Shown here piece after piece: positions 54,449-64,000 of a stretch of 64,000 nt of DNA. Each line of letters starts with the position of its first letter. The first letter of the stretch is position 1. The notes beneath the pieces are model-generated. The model was not told the origin of the DNA, searched no databases, and saw only the letters and a list, made by a program, of their open reading frames with translations. The stretch is taken from positions 61,325-125,324 of the forward strand of contig NZ_JAOALK010000007.1 of the NCBI RefSeq assembly GCF_025154055.1, in the 5' to 3' direction. This DNA comes from Aquibacillus koreensis. GTDB taxonomy: Bacteria > Bacillota > Bacilli > Bacillales > Amphibacillaceae. A program made the translations under genes and the position numbers.

Positions 54449-55174
54449 TTAATTCACACGTTTTCTTAACACACTAAAGCTAATTTGATCTGATCTAAAG
54501 AAGTTTAACGAATATAATACGGGGCGATCATTTAAATCAAAATGAATTTGTTTTAGAATCAACAGAGGCGTATCTTTTCCACACTTAAGGATATCTGAAA
54601 TATCCTCATGGTAGCCAATTGTTTTAATATCTGCCTTTGCATAACTAATCGTAATCCCCGCATCTTTTTGCAACGATGTCAGCATGGATTCTTCTTTTAA
54701 TTTATATCCTTTAACAAGTAAGTCAGCAGGTATCTTATCAATACAATAAACAAGTGGTGAGCCATTTGCAGTCCGCACGCGTTTTACTAACAATACTTGT
54801 TCATCTTCTTTTAAGTTTAATTCTTTAATGTCATCACTATGTGGTTCCACGAAGCCAGTAAACAATACTTCTGTTCCAGGAATCTTATCTTCTCTTTCGA
54901 TCATATCCGTTATGCTAAAAAGTTCTTCAATTCCACCTGAGAATACTGGCATTTTATTCACAAAAGTACCGACACCATGTTTTCTTACAATGATATTCTC
55001 TTCTTCTAATATTCGAAGTGCTTCTCTTAGCGTGTTTCTTGATACACGAAGTTGCTTGGCGAAATCAGTCTCTGAAGGTAAACGCTCACCTTGTTCTAGT
55101 TCACCATCTGTTATCTTTGCTTTGATCTGGTCAATGACAATTAGATATCTCGGAGTTTGATAGTTGTATTCCAT
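54449..55174 (-). CDS. GntR-family regulator of the HutC/UTRA subfamily
   Basis: A 241-residue regulator. Residues 5-72 are a GntR winged helix (LEQGERLPSETDFAKQLRVS then RNTLREALRILEEENII), residues 90-235 a UTRA ligand-binding domain. The GAGGGGGA site precedes the ATG. It lies directly upstream of nupC in the same direction, with its own terminator, and is the obvious candidate to bind the four GACGTC palindromes; the ligand is probably a nucleoside or a sugar phosphate. Confidence 0.88.
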   Translation of the reverse strand: MEYNYQTPRYLIVIDQIKAKITDGELEQGERLPSETDFAKQLRVSRNTLREALRILEEENIIVRKHGVGTFVNKMPVFSGGIEELFSITDMIEREDKIPGTEVLFTGFVEPHSDDIKELNLKEDEQVLLVKRVRTANGSPLVYCIDKIPADLLVKGYKLKEESMLTSLQKDAGITISYAKADIKTIGYHEDISDILKCGKDTPLLILKQIHFDLNDRPVLYSLNFFRSDQISFSVLRKRVN

Positions 55175-55237
55175 AAGCCGGTCCCCCTCATATGAGGTTA
55201 TTTTACATGTATATTTATATCCTTACAAGTTGTGACA

Positions 55238-56095
55238 TTATTTATCCGTAGCTAAACCTGTCATTTCCTCACTTAATGCCCAGAGCTTTTTGGCTAAATC
55301 CTTATCATGCGATTTTTTTGATGATGTAACAGGCTTTTTTCGGTAAAAATACTTGCCAGTTACGTCGCGCACATCTGGTGAAGTTGCAAGATAAATGGCT
55401 GTTTGTGCGCCTTCCTCAGCAGTTTGGAAAAAAGGTTTTAACAAGCGTGTGATTAGCGTACCAAAACCGGTTTCTCTGTTGACTCCCATATGCGTTGCAA
55501 CCGCCCCAGGATGCAAACAGTTCACTGTAACGCCAGTTCCGTGTAACCGATCGGCTAGTTCGTATGTAAACAAAATGTTTGCAAGCTTCGATTGCCCGTA
55601 AGCCCGCCAAACTCGGTAATTATTCGTGAGGTTCACATCATCAAAATAAATTTTTCCAATCTTATGTGCCCCTGATGATACGTTGACAATTCTTGAAGGT
55701 GCACTAGCACGAAGCAAATCTAGCAACAAATTCGTTAACAAGAAATGCCCTAAATGATTCACACCAAATTGCAATTCAAAACCATCCTTCGTTTCATGTC
55801 TCCCAGGAAGGACAACCCCTGCATTGTTTACTAACATGTCTAAGCGTTGGAATCTTTGTTTAAATTGTGCACAAAAATCTCGAATACTTTGTAAAGAGCC
55901 TAGATCACATAACATCAAGTGCACATGATTACTACCACTTTTTGCTTGGACCTCTTTTCGTGCTTCGTCTCCTCGTGATTGGTCTCGACAAACCATTACA
56001 ACCGTTGCGCCAGTCTTTGCCAATTCAATTGAAGTTGCTTTTCCCATTCCCGAATTTGCACCTGTAATTATTGCAACGTGACCCTCGCTCATCAT
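55238..56095 (-). CDS. Short-chain dehydrogenase/reductase
   Basis: A 285-residue SDR of the retinol-dehydrogenase-like type: TGANSGMGKAT coenzyme loop, NNAGVV, active-site Ser in NVSSGAHK, YGQSKLAN with the catalytic Tyr and Lys, and LHPGAVATHMG. Substrate unknown. The start at 56095 follows AAGGGAGAG; the longer frame overlaps the lipoprotein gene and lacks a site. It is 19 bases after that gene. Confidence 0.88.
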   Translation of the reverse strand: MMSEGHVAIITGANSGMGKATSIELAKTGATVVMVCRDQSRGDEARKEVQAKSGSNHVHLMLCDLGSLQSIRDFCAQFKQRFQRLDMLVNNAGVVLPGRHETKDGFELQFGVNHLGHFLLTNLLLDLLRASAPSRIVNVSSGAHKIGKIYFDDVNLTNNYRVWRAYGQSKLANILFTYELADRLHGTGVTVNCLHPGAVATHMGVNRETGFGTLITRLLKPFFQTAEEGAQTAIYLATSPDVRDVTGKYFYRKKPVTSSKKSHDKDLAKKLWALSEEMTGLATDK

Positions 56096-56114
56096 GCTCT
56101 CTCCCTTCAGGCTA

Positions 56115-56528
56115 TTATTCAGATAATAACATCTCTCGTAACGCTTGTGTCGCCTTTTCCGTGGTAAGATATGTTTCACCCTCACCTACCACATAACTTA
56201 GCGTACTTGGTTCGCCCTCTTCACCTAACCATAGGTGGATTGGATGTGACGGATAACCTTCTTCATAGAGAACCATTAGATCATAATCTGGATCTTCGCC
56301 TTCTACATCTATTTGTTTCATAACTGCTGTTTCAATTGCATCTTGAAATGTTTGAATAGATTTATCATCTTTAAAAACTTCCAGTATATCGGTATTAACG
56401 TCCCCAACTCCATTTGATTCAGAAACTTCAACCTTGCCGATCTTTTCATCTAACAAGACCATTGTTTCAACCTCTGTCTGACAAGCAGTCAACACCATTA
56501 ATACACCAATAGTAAATATCCACTTCAT
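56115..56528 (-). CDS. Predicted small lipoprotein
   Basis: A 137-residue product with a lipoprotein signal (MKWIFTIGVLMVLTAC, lipobox LTAC with Cys at residue 16) and an acidic mature part. No family recognised. It is probably anchored outside the membrane and is co-transcribed with the SDR gene. Confidence 0.65.
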   Translation of the reverse strand: MKWIFTIGVLMVLTACQTEVETMVLLDEKIGKVEVSESNGVGDVNTDILEVFKDDKSIQTFQDAIETAVMKQIDVEGEDPDYDLMVLYEEGYPSHPIHLWLGEEGEPSTLSYVVGEGETYLTTEKATQALREMLLSE

Positions 56529-56683
56529 TCTATACTTTCACTCTCTTCCGTTTATAAGTGCATGATTAAATATATTTAGATTATTATACCATTTGGATCA
56601 GGATCTTTTTTTAATTATTGATATCTTTCATTTGTCAGACTTGAGGAAAAATGTGACGTAACGCTAGTTTATTCTAAAGCTTA

Positions 56684-56996
56684 GGTTCCCTTTTGAGAGC
56701 TTCTAGTATGATTTGGGGCATCATAACTGACATTGGATTCCCTTTTTAGCACCTCCTACTTGATTTGGGGCATCATAACTAACATTGGATTCCCTTTTTA
56801 GCGCCTCCTACTTGATTTGGGGCATCATAACTAACATTAGATTCCCTTTTTAGCACCTCCTACTTGATTTGAGGCATCATAACCGACATTAGATTCCATT
56901 TTTAGCGCCTCCTTCATGATTTCGGGCATCATAACCGACATTAGATTCCATTTTTAGCGCCTCCTACTTGATTTGGGGCATCACAACCGACATTCT
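56684..56996. repeat. Tandem array of a 52-bp repeat, about six copies
   Basis: GATTTGGGGCATCATAAC followed by ATTCC(C/A)TTTTTAGC begins at 56710, 56762, 56814, 56866, 56918 and 56970, each exactly 52 bp apart, with a partial copy before the first. Sequence is unrelated to the array at 29805 but the period is identical. It fills the centre of a 660-bp gap that has no gene. Confidence 0.93.
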
Positions 56997-57189
56997 GTTT
57001 GAATAGTTGGTTACTGCACATCCCCTTTTGCGTAAATTCTCCAAATACACTATGGATTATCAAGTCCACTCTTAAAAAGGCACCAATAGTAATCCGTATT
57101 TTTTCACAAAAAGAGGATGAAGACTCATCTTACACAAGGACAAGCATAAGATAGATTGATAACCTCTACGCTGAAAGGAATGCTCGTCC

Positions 57190-58113
57190 ATGACTCCATT
57201 ACGATTAAAAATAACAGCGTCTCTATATGCAACAATGGCCGTTAGCTTTTGGGGCGTCTCATTTGTATCGATGAAAGCAGTGTTAGAGAAGCTGGACCCT
57301 TTTTCATTGCTTGTGTTACGTTTTGGCATCGGCTCCCTATTTCTTTTGTCACTTTTACTTGTGAAGCGCGTTCGTTTGCGGATCTCCTTCACGTATATTC
57401 CGCAACTTATTGTATTAGGAATTCTTGGAGTATTTGTTCACCAACTTCTACAAGCTACCGCATTGTTAACGATTAATGCCTCATCTGCTGGATGGTTGAT
57501 TTCATTTTCTCCTATCTTCACGGTCATCCTATCTATGTTGTTTTTGCATGAGAAAATGAGTTTTAGAAAAGCAATTGGGATGGTCTTAGCAATTACAGGT
57601 GTTTTACTCGTTACAGCTACTAGAAATGGTTCATCCATTGATTTTGCTATGAATATAGGATTCTTCCTTATTATTTTGAGTACGCTGAATTGGGCAATTT
57701 ATTCTGTACTATTAAAAAAATTAGCCATTCCATATCCTGCTCTACTGGTAACATTTTATATGAGTCTACTAGGCTTTTTGCTAACCACACCATTTATTAT
57801 TAGAAATAAAGGATGGGAATTACTACCGACACTTAATTATGTAGAATGGTCCCACCTAGTTTTCCTTGGCGTGTTTGTCTCAGGGGTCGGCTATTGGTAT
57901 TGGGGCAAATCCTTAGAAGTGTTAGAGGCATCGAAAGTATCCACATTTATCTACTTGGAACCGATTGCCACATTTATTGCAGCTATTCTTATTTTGCATG
58001 AGCAAATTTTTCTTATCAGCATAACAGGAGGAATCATCATTATCATAGGAGTAATTATCGTGAACGGCCAACTCGTACCGTTACTTTTTAACTTTATGAG
58101 AAAAAAATCCTAA
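57190..58113 (+). CDS. DMT-superfamily exporter (EamA type)
   Basis: A 307-residue carrier with ten spans in two EamA repeats; FWGVSFVSMKAVLEKLDPFS opens the first and NWAIYSVLLKKLAIPYPALL the second, and EPIATFIAAILILHE closes it. Family members export amino acids or metabolites. AAAGGAATGC precedes the ATG. It is 13 bases before a cysteine dioxygenase gene, so a cysteine-derived compound may be the substrate. Confidence 0.88.
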   Translation: MTPLRLKITASLYATMAVSFWGVSFVSMKAVLEKLDPFSLLVLRFGIGSLFLLSLLLVKRVRLRISFTYIPQLIVLGILGVFVHQLLQATALLTINASSAGWLISFSPIFTVILSMLFLHEKMSFRKAIGMVLAITGVLLVTATRNGSSIDFAMNIGFFLIILSTLNWAIYSVLLKKLAIPYPALLVTFYMSLLGFLLTTPFIIRNKGWELLPTLNYVEWSHLVFLGVFVSGVGYWYWGKSLEVLEASKVSTFIYLEPIATFIAAILILHEQIFLISITGGIIIIIGVIIVNGQLVPLLFNFMRKKS

Positions 58114-58126
58114 TAGGAGGCGAATA

Positions 58127-58702
58127 ATGATGGAATTACGTCGTGAAGCACAGGATGTATTAGATGCATTACACGAACCATCGAAAGCAGAGCTAAAAGA
58201 GGCACTGACGCAACTAGCATTAACCAAGGATGATTTTGCAAACTTACCAAAATCCACCGATGGTAAACCGTATTTTAGGCAGCTTGTCTACCAAAATGAG
58301 CAAGTAGAATTGTTGGTGATGAATTGGTCCGGACTTGCGTGCGCTCCACATGATCATGGACATTCCAAAGGTTGGATTCAAGTCTTATCAGGTACAACCC
58401 TTAACTCTGTTTATGAAGTAAAAGAAAACAGTTTACCTACCGAATTATTTGAGGAATTCCACCATAAAGGGAAGCTTTTTTATGCCCCTACAAAAGGAGT
58501 TCATAAAATTAAATCTGCTGGTGCTGAAAATTTGTTAACACTTCACCTTTATTCACCACCAATTAGGGACATGATTGTTTATGACTTAGATAAGTGTGCT
58601 GCTTGTATTGTTTCAGACGATTGCGGCGCATGGTGGCCAGAGGAACAGCGTCAGAGATTAAAAGAAATTCGGTTTAAAGAGGATGGATCACTTTCTTCTT
58701 AA
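58127..58702 (+). CDS. Cysteine dioxygenase family protein
   Basis: A 191-residue cupin-fold enzyme. CAPHDHGHSKGWIQVLSG holds two His ligands of the iron, and PTKGVHKIKS the third. Such bacterial enzymes oxidise cysteine (or mercaptopropionate) to the sulfinic acid. AGGAGG lies 6 bases before the ATG. It is co-transcribed with the EamA exporter. A Cys-rich tail (DKCAACIVSDDCGAWW) is unusual for the family and may bind metal. Confidence 0.8.
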   Translation: MMELRREAQDVLDALHEPSKAELKEALTQLALTKDDFANLPKSTDGKPYFRQLVYQNEQVELLVMNWSGLACAPHDHGHSKGWIQVLSGTTLNSVYEVKENSLPTELFEEFHHKGKLFYAPTKGVHKIKSAGAENLLTLHLYSPPIRDMIVYDLDKCAACIVSDDCGAWWPEEQRQRLKEIRFKEDGSLSS

Positions 58703-58709
58703 AAATAAA

Positions 58710-58741
58710 AGCAGGGCAAATTCTCATTGCCCTGCTACTTC
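58710..58741 (+). terminator. Terminator of the EamA-dioxygenase operon
   Basis: AGCAGGGCAA pairs with TTGCCCTGCT across a 7-base loop. Confidence 0.8.
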
Positions 58742-58847
58742 TGCAACTCCATTTAACTGGAGTGCTTAAGCGTTTATCTTAATTTAAAAGGGGGGGAAAT
58801 ACCTATATAAAGTATATTCCCAATAAATCTGCACTTAAACATCTTTA

Positions 58848-59780
58848 TTATTTTGTTCCATATACAACTCTTGCTTCTGCGTCTTTTTTTACTCGACAAG
58901 ATTTACATTTGCCTGTTTGTCCATCCGCTTGTACATGCATCGACTCTCCAGATTCAATTGAAAATGACGTGGCATATAGGACCTTCACTTCCTTGAATCT
59001 AACATGTTTGCCAAAGTAAACAGTTATAAATAATAACGGGATTTTCCACCTAGCCAGATCTTGAATGACTAAGATCGGTAACAGATTAGGTCTAATTTGA
59101 GCACCTGGTATGATCTTCATCCCTCCACCATAGAATGGATGATTCATAATCGTAACCATTAATACATTTTCAAGCCTTTTTTTATCCCCATCTAATTCTA
59201 TTTCGACAGTCATTGGTTTAAATCTAAACACCACTTGCAATAAAGCAATCACATAAGTAAGCGAACCTATACGCCACTTGTTGAGCCATCTTTTATAGCT
59301 TGAGCAGTTCGCCCGTTCTGTAACTTCTGCATCAAAACCAAAACTGATACTGTTTACAAATAGCCTCTTAAGTCGCTCTTGCTTTCCATCAGTCCAATAA
59401 AAACCTGACCAATATTTTTTTTCGCTTCGTTGGTTAACTACTTTTCTAAATATTTCTATCGGTTCTCCATGAACACCATATCCTCTAGCAAAATCATTGC
59501 CGGACCCAGCAGGAATGCAGGTAATCGGAATCTGCCGAAAGTTTTTCAGTCCATTCACCACTTCATGAACCGTTCCATCCCCTCCAACCACAATAAAACA
59601 ACTAATTTGTTCCGAATACAAGCTTGCTATTTGCTCCGCCAACTTCTCTGCATGGCCTGGATATTCCGTTATATAATTCCTACATTTCTCTTGCTTATAA
59701 AGAGGATGCTTTTTTAACGCATCAAATATATCCGCTGCTCGCCCACGACCGGCGCGTTTATTAATAATAAAAATGTACAT
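58848..59780 (-). CDS. Diacylglycerol kinase-family lipid kinase (YegS-like)
   Basis: A 310-residue lipid kinase: INKRAGRGRA at the N-terminus, the nucleotide motif VVGGDGTVHEVVNGL near residue 65, and IPAGSGNDFARGYG near 95. Acts at the membrane on diacylglycerol or a related lipid. The start at 59780 follows AGGTGA; upstream codons to 59867 lack a site. Confidence 0.88.
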   Translation of the reverse strand: MYIFIINKRAGRGRAADIFDALKKHPLYKQEKCRNYITEYPGHAEKLAEQIASLYSEQISCFIVVGGDGTVHEVVNGLKNFRQIPITCIPAGSGNDFARGYGVHGEPIEIFRKVVNQRSEKKYWSGFYWTDGKQERLKRLFVNSISFGFDAEVTERANCSSYKRWLNKWRIGSLTYVIALLQVVFRFKPMTVEIELDGDKKRLENVLMVTIMNHPFYGGGMKIIPGAQIRPNLLPILVIQDLARWKIPLLFITVYFGKHVRFKEVKVLYATSFSIESGESMHVQADGQTGKCKSCRVKKDAEARVVYGTK

Positions 59781-60097
59781 GCCTTCACCTACTTTACGTA
59801 TGATCTGATTAGCTGTTATTACATATATGTCTATGGGTGAATTGCAAGAATAAGTCATGTATGCCACCTAATTCTATTTGTCTATTATAACGTAAAAATA
59901 TCTCTTACCCTATTTATCGGAAGAAGATTATAATTGCTTATTTTTTATTAAATCTTTCCGAATTTTTTTAATAATCTATTTAATCAGTAATTATAATAAT
60001 TTGTGATAGAATACACATGTACACGTTAGGCGCACAGTTGTCCTTACTACGTAAAATTATAATGCAATTTTACTTAAAAAAAAACGGAGGCAAGATC

Positions 60098-61357
60098 ATG
60101 AAAAACTTATTTCGTAAATGGAATCAGATTAGCCTAGTAAAGCGAATAGTAGTCGGTATTATTATTGGTGTATTGCTAGCTTTAACCATTCCTGATGGAG
60201 CGGCGTGGATCAGTATTTTTGGTTCTTTATTTGTAGGTGCATTAAAGGCAGTTGCACCAATACTCGTGTTGTTTTTGGTTATGTCAGCCATTTCCATGCA
60301 TAAACGCGGCCAACAAACGAACATGAAGTCCATTCTTGTTCTTTATGGTATTAGTACATTCTCAGCAGGGTTAATTGCAGTTTTAGCTAGTTTTATATTT
60401 CCTGTCAATTTATCGCTCGTCTCTGGAGCAGAGGGCTTAACACCACCTAGTGGCATTCTTGAGGTACTAGAAACATTGCTATTTAATATTGTCGATAATC
60501 CAGTAAATGCGCTTCTAAATGCCAATTATATCGGCATACTTACTTGGGCAGTATTACTTGGAATTGCATTAAGACATGCGAACGACAGTACAAAGAATGC
60601 GATAGAAAACTTTTCAAATGCAATCTCGCAATTGGTTAAATGGGTTATTAATCTAGCTCCAATTGGGATTATGGGACTTGTGTTTGATGCAATCGTAACA
60701 AATGGACTTTCATCCTTATTAGATTACGGTAAATTACTAGCTATTTTACTAGGTTGTATGTTTTTTATTGCACTTGTGGGGAATCCACTCATTGTTTTTC
60801 TTGCTATAAGAAAGAACCCATATCCACTTGTGTTTAGAGCGTTAAGAGAAAGTGGTATTACCGCCTTTTTCACACGTAGTTCAGCCGCAAACATACCGGT
60901 AAATATTAGCTTATGTGAAAAGTTAGACTTAGATAAAGATACGTACTCCGTATCGATTCCATTAGGCGCTACGATCAATATGTCAGGTGCAGCTGTAACC
61001 GTCTCTGTGTTAACACTTGCGGCCGTGCACACACTAGGAATTGAAGTGGACTTTTGGACGGCTCTTATTCTTAGCGTTTTAGCTGCAGTGTCCGCAGCAG
61101 GTGCATCCGGTGTCCCTGGTGGATCACTGCTTCTCATTCCTTTAGCAGCTAGTTTATTTGGAATTTCAAATGATGTTGCGATGCAGGTTGTAGCAGTTGG
61201 TCTTATTGTTAGTGTTTTACAAGATTCTTGTGAAACAGCACTGAATTCTTCTTCTGATGTTATCTTCACTGCAACAGCAGAGTATCGTAAAAAGCTTAAA
61301 GAAGGAAAAGAAATTACTATCAATCCTAAGGATCAGGTTTCAAAGAAAGTTGTTTAG
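60098..61357 (+). CDS. sstT: Serine/threonine:sodium symporter SstT
   Basis: A 419-residue carrier of the dicarboxylate/amino acid:cation symporter family. The re-entrant loop segment [14 protein letters not shown] and the [15 protein letters not shown] and [17 protein letters not shown] regions match SstT. It imports serine and threonine with Na+. GGAGGC precedes ATG 60098; the 27 upstream codons in frame are not plausible coding. Confidence 0.92.
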   Translation: MKNLFRKWNQISLVKRIVVGIIIGVLLALTIPDGAAWISIFGSLFVGALKAVAPILVLFLVMSAISMHKRGQQTNMKSILVLYGISTFSAGLIAVLASFIFPVNLSLVSGAEGLTPPSGILEVLETLLFNIVDNPVNALLNANYIGILTWAVLLGIALRHANDSTKNAIENFSNAISQLVKWVINLAPIGIMGLVFDAIVTNGLSSLLDYGKLLAILLGCMFFIALVGNPLIVFLAIRKNPYPLVFRALRESGITAFFTRSSAANIPVNISLCEKLDLDKDTYSVSIPLGATINMSGAAVTVSVLTLAAVHTLGIEVDFWTALILSVLAAVSAAGASGVPGGSLLLIPLAASLFGISNDVAMQVVAVGLIVSVLQDSCETALNSSSDVIFTATAEYRKKLKEGKEITINPKDQVSKKVV

Positions 61358-61368
61358 TATTCTTATCT

Positions 61369-61413
61369 CATCCCCAGAAGTTGTTTTTTTCAACTTGAGC
61401 TAGGGGATTTTTT
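61369..61413 (+). terminator. Terminator of sstT
   Basis: ATCCCC pairs with GGGGAT around an inner AAGTTG/CAACTT hairpin, then six T residues. Confidence 0.75.
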
Positions 61414-61523
61414 ATTCGTGCAGTCTACTTATTACATTGGTTTATATATTTAGCGTTTTTCTTCCCAACACTATGGGTACATAATAAAATATGGTACATT
61501 ACCTTTAAAGGGGGTTGTCTTTG

Positions 61524-62675
61524 ATGGAAGAACAAAACAGATTCTTAAAATTAATTGGCGGTAAAAATGTATTTTACATATTAGCATTTTTTATCTTAAT
61601 TGGCATTACCATATTTATTTATACGAAGATCTCTTTTATCTTTTATCCACTGCAGGTAATTCTATCTACCATTGCACCTCCAGTGATTTTAGCTTTCATC
61701 GCTTACTATCTATTAAATCCAATTGTAGACTTGCTCGAACGATTTCGGATTAAAAGAATTTGGGGAGTCATCATTCTTATTCTCGGTATTAGTGGTGCGT
61801 TAACTGGAATTATCTTGTTAACTGCTCCAGCTATTGAAGCGCAGATAAAAGATTTAGTTCAATCTTTTCCTGACTACCTTAAGCAGCTTGGGGATACGAT
61901 GACAAAATGGGTCCAGAATTCTTTCCTTGGTCCTTATTATGATGATGGTTATAACTGGGTCATGGAACGATTAGGAGAATTACCACAATTAATTGGAACC
62001 TATATTTCTAATGGTTTTCAAGGGGTTCAAAATATTGCTAGTACGATTACAAATACAATTGTATCGATTGTAACCTTTCCATTTATTTTGTTTTTCTTAT
62101 TAAAGGACGGGAAAAGGTTTCAACGCTTTACTATTAAACTATTTCCACCAAAGTTTAGAGATGATACGAAACAAATCTTAAATAATATCGATACGCAAGT
62201 TGGTTCTTACATCCAAGGTCAGATTATTGTCGCATCCGTAATTGGTATTCTATTGTTTATTGGTTACTTGATCATAGGGCTCGATTATGCATTCACTTTA
62301 GCCATTGTTGCAGCAGTGACAAGTGTTGTTCCTTATCTTGGACCAACTATTGCTATTATTCCAGCAGCGATCATCGCAATCGTCAACTCTCCATTTATGT
62401 TGCTTAAGCTAGCAATCGTATGGATCGCAGTCCAATTTCTAGAAGGTAATTTCGTATCTCCAAACATCATGGGGAGAACGATGCAAATTCACCCACTCAC
62501 CATCATCCTTGTTTTATTAATTGCAGGGAATTTATTTGGTGTTGTCGGTGTCATCCTTGGTATTCCAGGCTATGCAATTGTAAAAGTGATTGGAGCATAC
62601 CTTTTCTATAAGTTTAAGAAACGATATAACAAGTATTACGGGGAAGATCGTGGATATTATGAAATGGAAGAGTAA
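61524..62675 (+). CDS. AI-2E family (PerM-like) membrane protein
   Basis: A 383-residue protein with seven or eight spans of the AI-2E/PerM family: APPVILAFIAYYLLNPIVDL, FPFILFFLLKDG, then QGQIIVASVIGILLFIGYLI and VVPYLGPTIAIIPAAIIAI with FLEGNFVSPNIMGR. Members include quorum-signal exporters and Na+/H+ antiporter-like proteins; which applies is unknown. ATG 61524 has AAAGGGGG 9 bases before it. Confidence 0.9.
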   Translation: MEEQNRFLKLIGGKNVFYILAFFILIGITIFIYTKISFIFYPLQVILSTIAPPVILAFIAYYLLNPIVDLLERFRIKRIWGVIILILGISGALTGIILLTAPAIEAQIKDLVQSFPDYLKQLGDTMTKWVQNSFLGPYYDDGYNWVMERLGELPQLIGTYISNGFQGVQNIASTITNTIVSIVTFPFILFFLLKDGKRFQRFTIKLFPPKFRDDTKQILNNIDTQVGSYIQGQIIVASVIGILLFIGYLIIGLDYAFTLAIVAAVTSVVPYLGPTIAIIPAAIIAIVNSPFMLLKLAIVWIAVQFLEGNFVSPNIMGRTMQIHPLTIILVLLIAGNLFGVVGVILGIPGYAIVKVIGAYLFYKFKKRYNKYYGEDRGYYEMEE

Positions 62676-62679
62676 TATA

Positions 62680-62720
62680 AAAAAGAGAGGGTTGGACATT
62701 TTTGTCCTCCTCTCTTTTCT
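62680..62720. terminator. Terminator between the AI-2E and dus genes
   Basis: AAAAGAGAGG pairs with CCTCTCTTTT around an inner GGAC/GTCC stem; usable from both sides. Confidence 0.85.
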
Positions 62721-62767
62721 GTTGTTAATTTGAAAGTAAGAGCAATCAAGCTTCCCTACCTGTCTCC

Positions 62768-63742
62768 TCATTCAATCACATTTACTTTACTAAAATCATC
62801 AAGCAATGTGCGAACTTCATCTGTCGACTCTGTGCTCATCAATTGTTGTCTTAATTCACTTGCACCTCTAAAACCACGAACATAAATCTTAAAAAATCGA
62901 CGAAGTGCTTTAAATGGACGTGTTTCCAGATCCTTTGAATACTGGTCATAGAGTTCAAGATGCAATCTTAAAAGATCTAGCAATTCCTTACTACTATGCT
63001 CTTTCTTCTCTTTTTCAAAGGCAAATGGGTTGGTAAAAATACCACGCCCAATCATAACTCCATCCACACCATACTTTTCAACAAGCTCCAGGCCAGTTTG
63101 ACGGTCAGGAATATCGCCATTGATCGTTAGAAGTGTATTAGGTGCTACTTCATCACGAAGTTTTTTAATCTCCGGAATAAGTTCCCAATGCGCATCGACA
63201 TTACTCATTTCCTTTTTTGTACGCAAATGAATAGATAAGTTAACGATGTCTTGTTTCAATAAGTGTGTAAGCCAGTCGCGCCATTCCTCTACATAAGTGT
63301 AACCAAGCCTTGTCTTCACACTTACAGGCAATCCACCTGCTTTGGCTGCTTGTATAAGCTCAGCCGCACGTTCAGGAAAACGGATCAGTCCACTTCCCTT
63401 CCCATTACCCGCTACATTTTGAACCGGACAACCCATATTGATATCGATACCGCGAAAACCTTCTTTCGCCATACCAATACTCATTTGTCGGAATAATTCA
63501 GGTTTATCCCCCCAAATATGAGCGACAATTGGTTGTTCATCTTCTGTATAAGTTAAACGTCCACGAACACTTTGATGCCCATCTGGATGGCAATAACTTT
63601 CCGTGTTAGTAAACTCTGTAAAAAACACATCAGGTCTTCCTGCTGCGCTTACTACATGACGAAAAACAACGTCTGTCACATCTTCCATTGGTGCTAATAT
63701 AAAAAACGGTCGTGGTAAATCACGCCAGAAATTATCTTTCAT
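62768..63742 (-). CDS. dus: tRNA-dihydrouridine synthase
   Basis: A 324-residue flavoenzyme reducing uridine in tRNA D-loops. [14 protein letters not shown] is the FMN motif, [20 protein letters not shown] carries the catalytic Cys, VKTRLGY and [13 protein letters not shown] are later flavin contacts. The class (DusA/B/C) is not clear; it is shorter than DusB in the nifR3 group. ATG 63742 is used; 63763 lacks a site. Confidence 0.9.
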   Translation of the reverse strand: MKDNFWRDLPRPFFILAPMEDVTDVVFRHVVSAAGRPDVFFTEFTNTESYCHPDGHQSVRGRLTYTEDEQPIVAHIWGDKPELFRQMSIGMAKEGFRGIDINMGCPVQNVAGNGKGSGLIRFPERAAELIQAAKAGGLPVSVKTRLGYTYVEEWRDWLTHLLKQDIVNLSIHLRTKKEMSNVDAHWELIPEIKKLRDEVAPNTLLTINGDIPDRQTGLELVEKYGVDGVMIGRGIFTNPFAFEKEKKEHSSKELLDLLRLHLELYDQYSKDLETRPFKALRRFFKIYVRGFRGASELRQQLMSTESTDEVRTLLDDFSKVNVIE

Positions 63743-63763
63743 CTTACATTCCAATCCTTTCAT

Positions 63764-64000
63764 GATCGGGGCATCAGGACAACACCTTGATCTGACCCCA
63801 AAAATAAAAAGTAAAGATACCTTTACTCCCTATACACTTATACCATGCTTTAGTACTTTTTATCAAACTAAAGAAAATTTTGATTATTATACTCTGACTT
63901 CTCCTCGGGGCAAGCCCACGTGGGTTCTACATACTGTTTCTCTCTATTCGTACATGTAGCAGCTATGTTTAGAGTACAAAAACTACACTTTGGATATAGG
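63764..64000. other. Right-hand end of the window, no gene recognised
   Basis: No credible coding frame. CGGGGCATCA near 63768 resembles a piece of the 52-bp repeat unit at 56710 but is too short to call. Confidence 0.4.

Overview
The window looks like ordinary chromosome from a low-GC, endospore-forming member of the Bacillaceae. The evidence is strong GGAGG-type ribosome binding sites, frequent TTG/GTG starts, two Sda-type sporulation checkpoint proteins, a SinR/SinI pair, MreBH, YutF, the yfkJ-yfkI-yfkH order known from Bacillus subtilis, PerR and Fur boxes, and a DAP-type MurE. A halotolerant genus such as Oceanobacillus, Virgibacillus or Gracilibacillus would fit, but that is inference. 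I see no rRNA, no intact tRNA, no CRISPR array, no prophage and no intact insertion sequence.

Layout. 1-8 kb: a cut-off NUDIX hydrolase, a decayed membrane-protein gene, a Fur-boxed FAD/NAD reductase, an HD phosphohydrolase behind a possible attenuator, small unknown proteins, ribokinase and an ATPase-less amino-acid ABC transporter. 8-20 kb: the iron-efflux ATPase PfeT behind stacked PerR and Fur boxes, the yfkJIH operon, an alanine/glycine symporter, a PAS-GGDEF-EAL protein, an SRAP-PlsC-DUF1992-MOSC operon, a YflJ peptide and MreBH. 20-32 kb: a second MurE, an ECF sigma/anti-sigma pair divergent from a NEW3-ABC exporter operon, SinR-SinI and YutF. 31-37 kb: convergent zwf and gnd, a HAD phosphatase, an MFS carrier and an unannotated 6S RNA. 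37-45 kb: a DUF2294 protein, tail-to-tail Sda genes, an XRE regulator, a glycine riboswitch in front of an ACT/UPF0210 operon, and a SwrC-type RND exporter. 44.6-48 kb: an ECF sigma factor and a 787-residue fused prenyl synthase. 48-55 kb: a nucleoside salvage regulon (nupC-pdp and xapX-deoB-punA-cdd-deoC) with a GntR regulator and four matching operator-like sites. 55-64 kb: SDR, lipoprotein, EamA exporter with cysteine dioxygenase, lipid kinase, SstT, AI-2E family transporter and a tRNA dihydrouridine synthase.

How the parts fit. The salvage genes bring in nucleosides, phosphorolyse them and feed (deoxy)ribose phosphate to DeoC; zwf and gnd supply the oxidative pentose phosphate route. Iron homeostasis appears twice through Fur/PerR boxes. 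Developmental control appears as Sda, SinR/SinI and c-di-GMP turnover.

The most unusual signals are non-coding or architectural. Several intergenic regions carry unrelated tandem repeats whose periods are all 21 or 51-52 bp. A glycine aptamer controls a UPF0210 operon. A prenyl synthase is fused to a large N-terminal region with its own Asp-rich motifs. Two Sda paralogues face each other. A GACGTC-centred palindrome recurs at the nucleoside operons. Coordinates of starts were adjusted to the best ribosome binding site where the longest reading frame was implausible.
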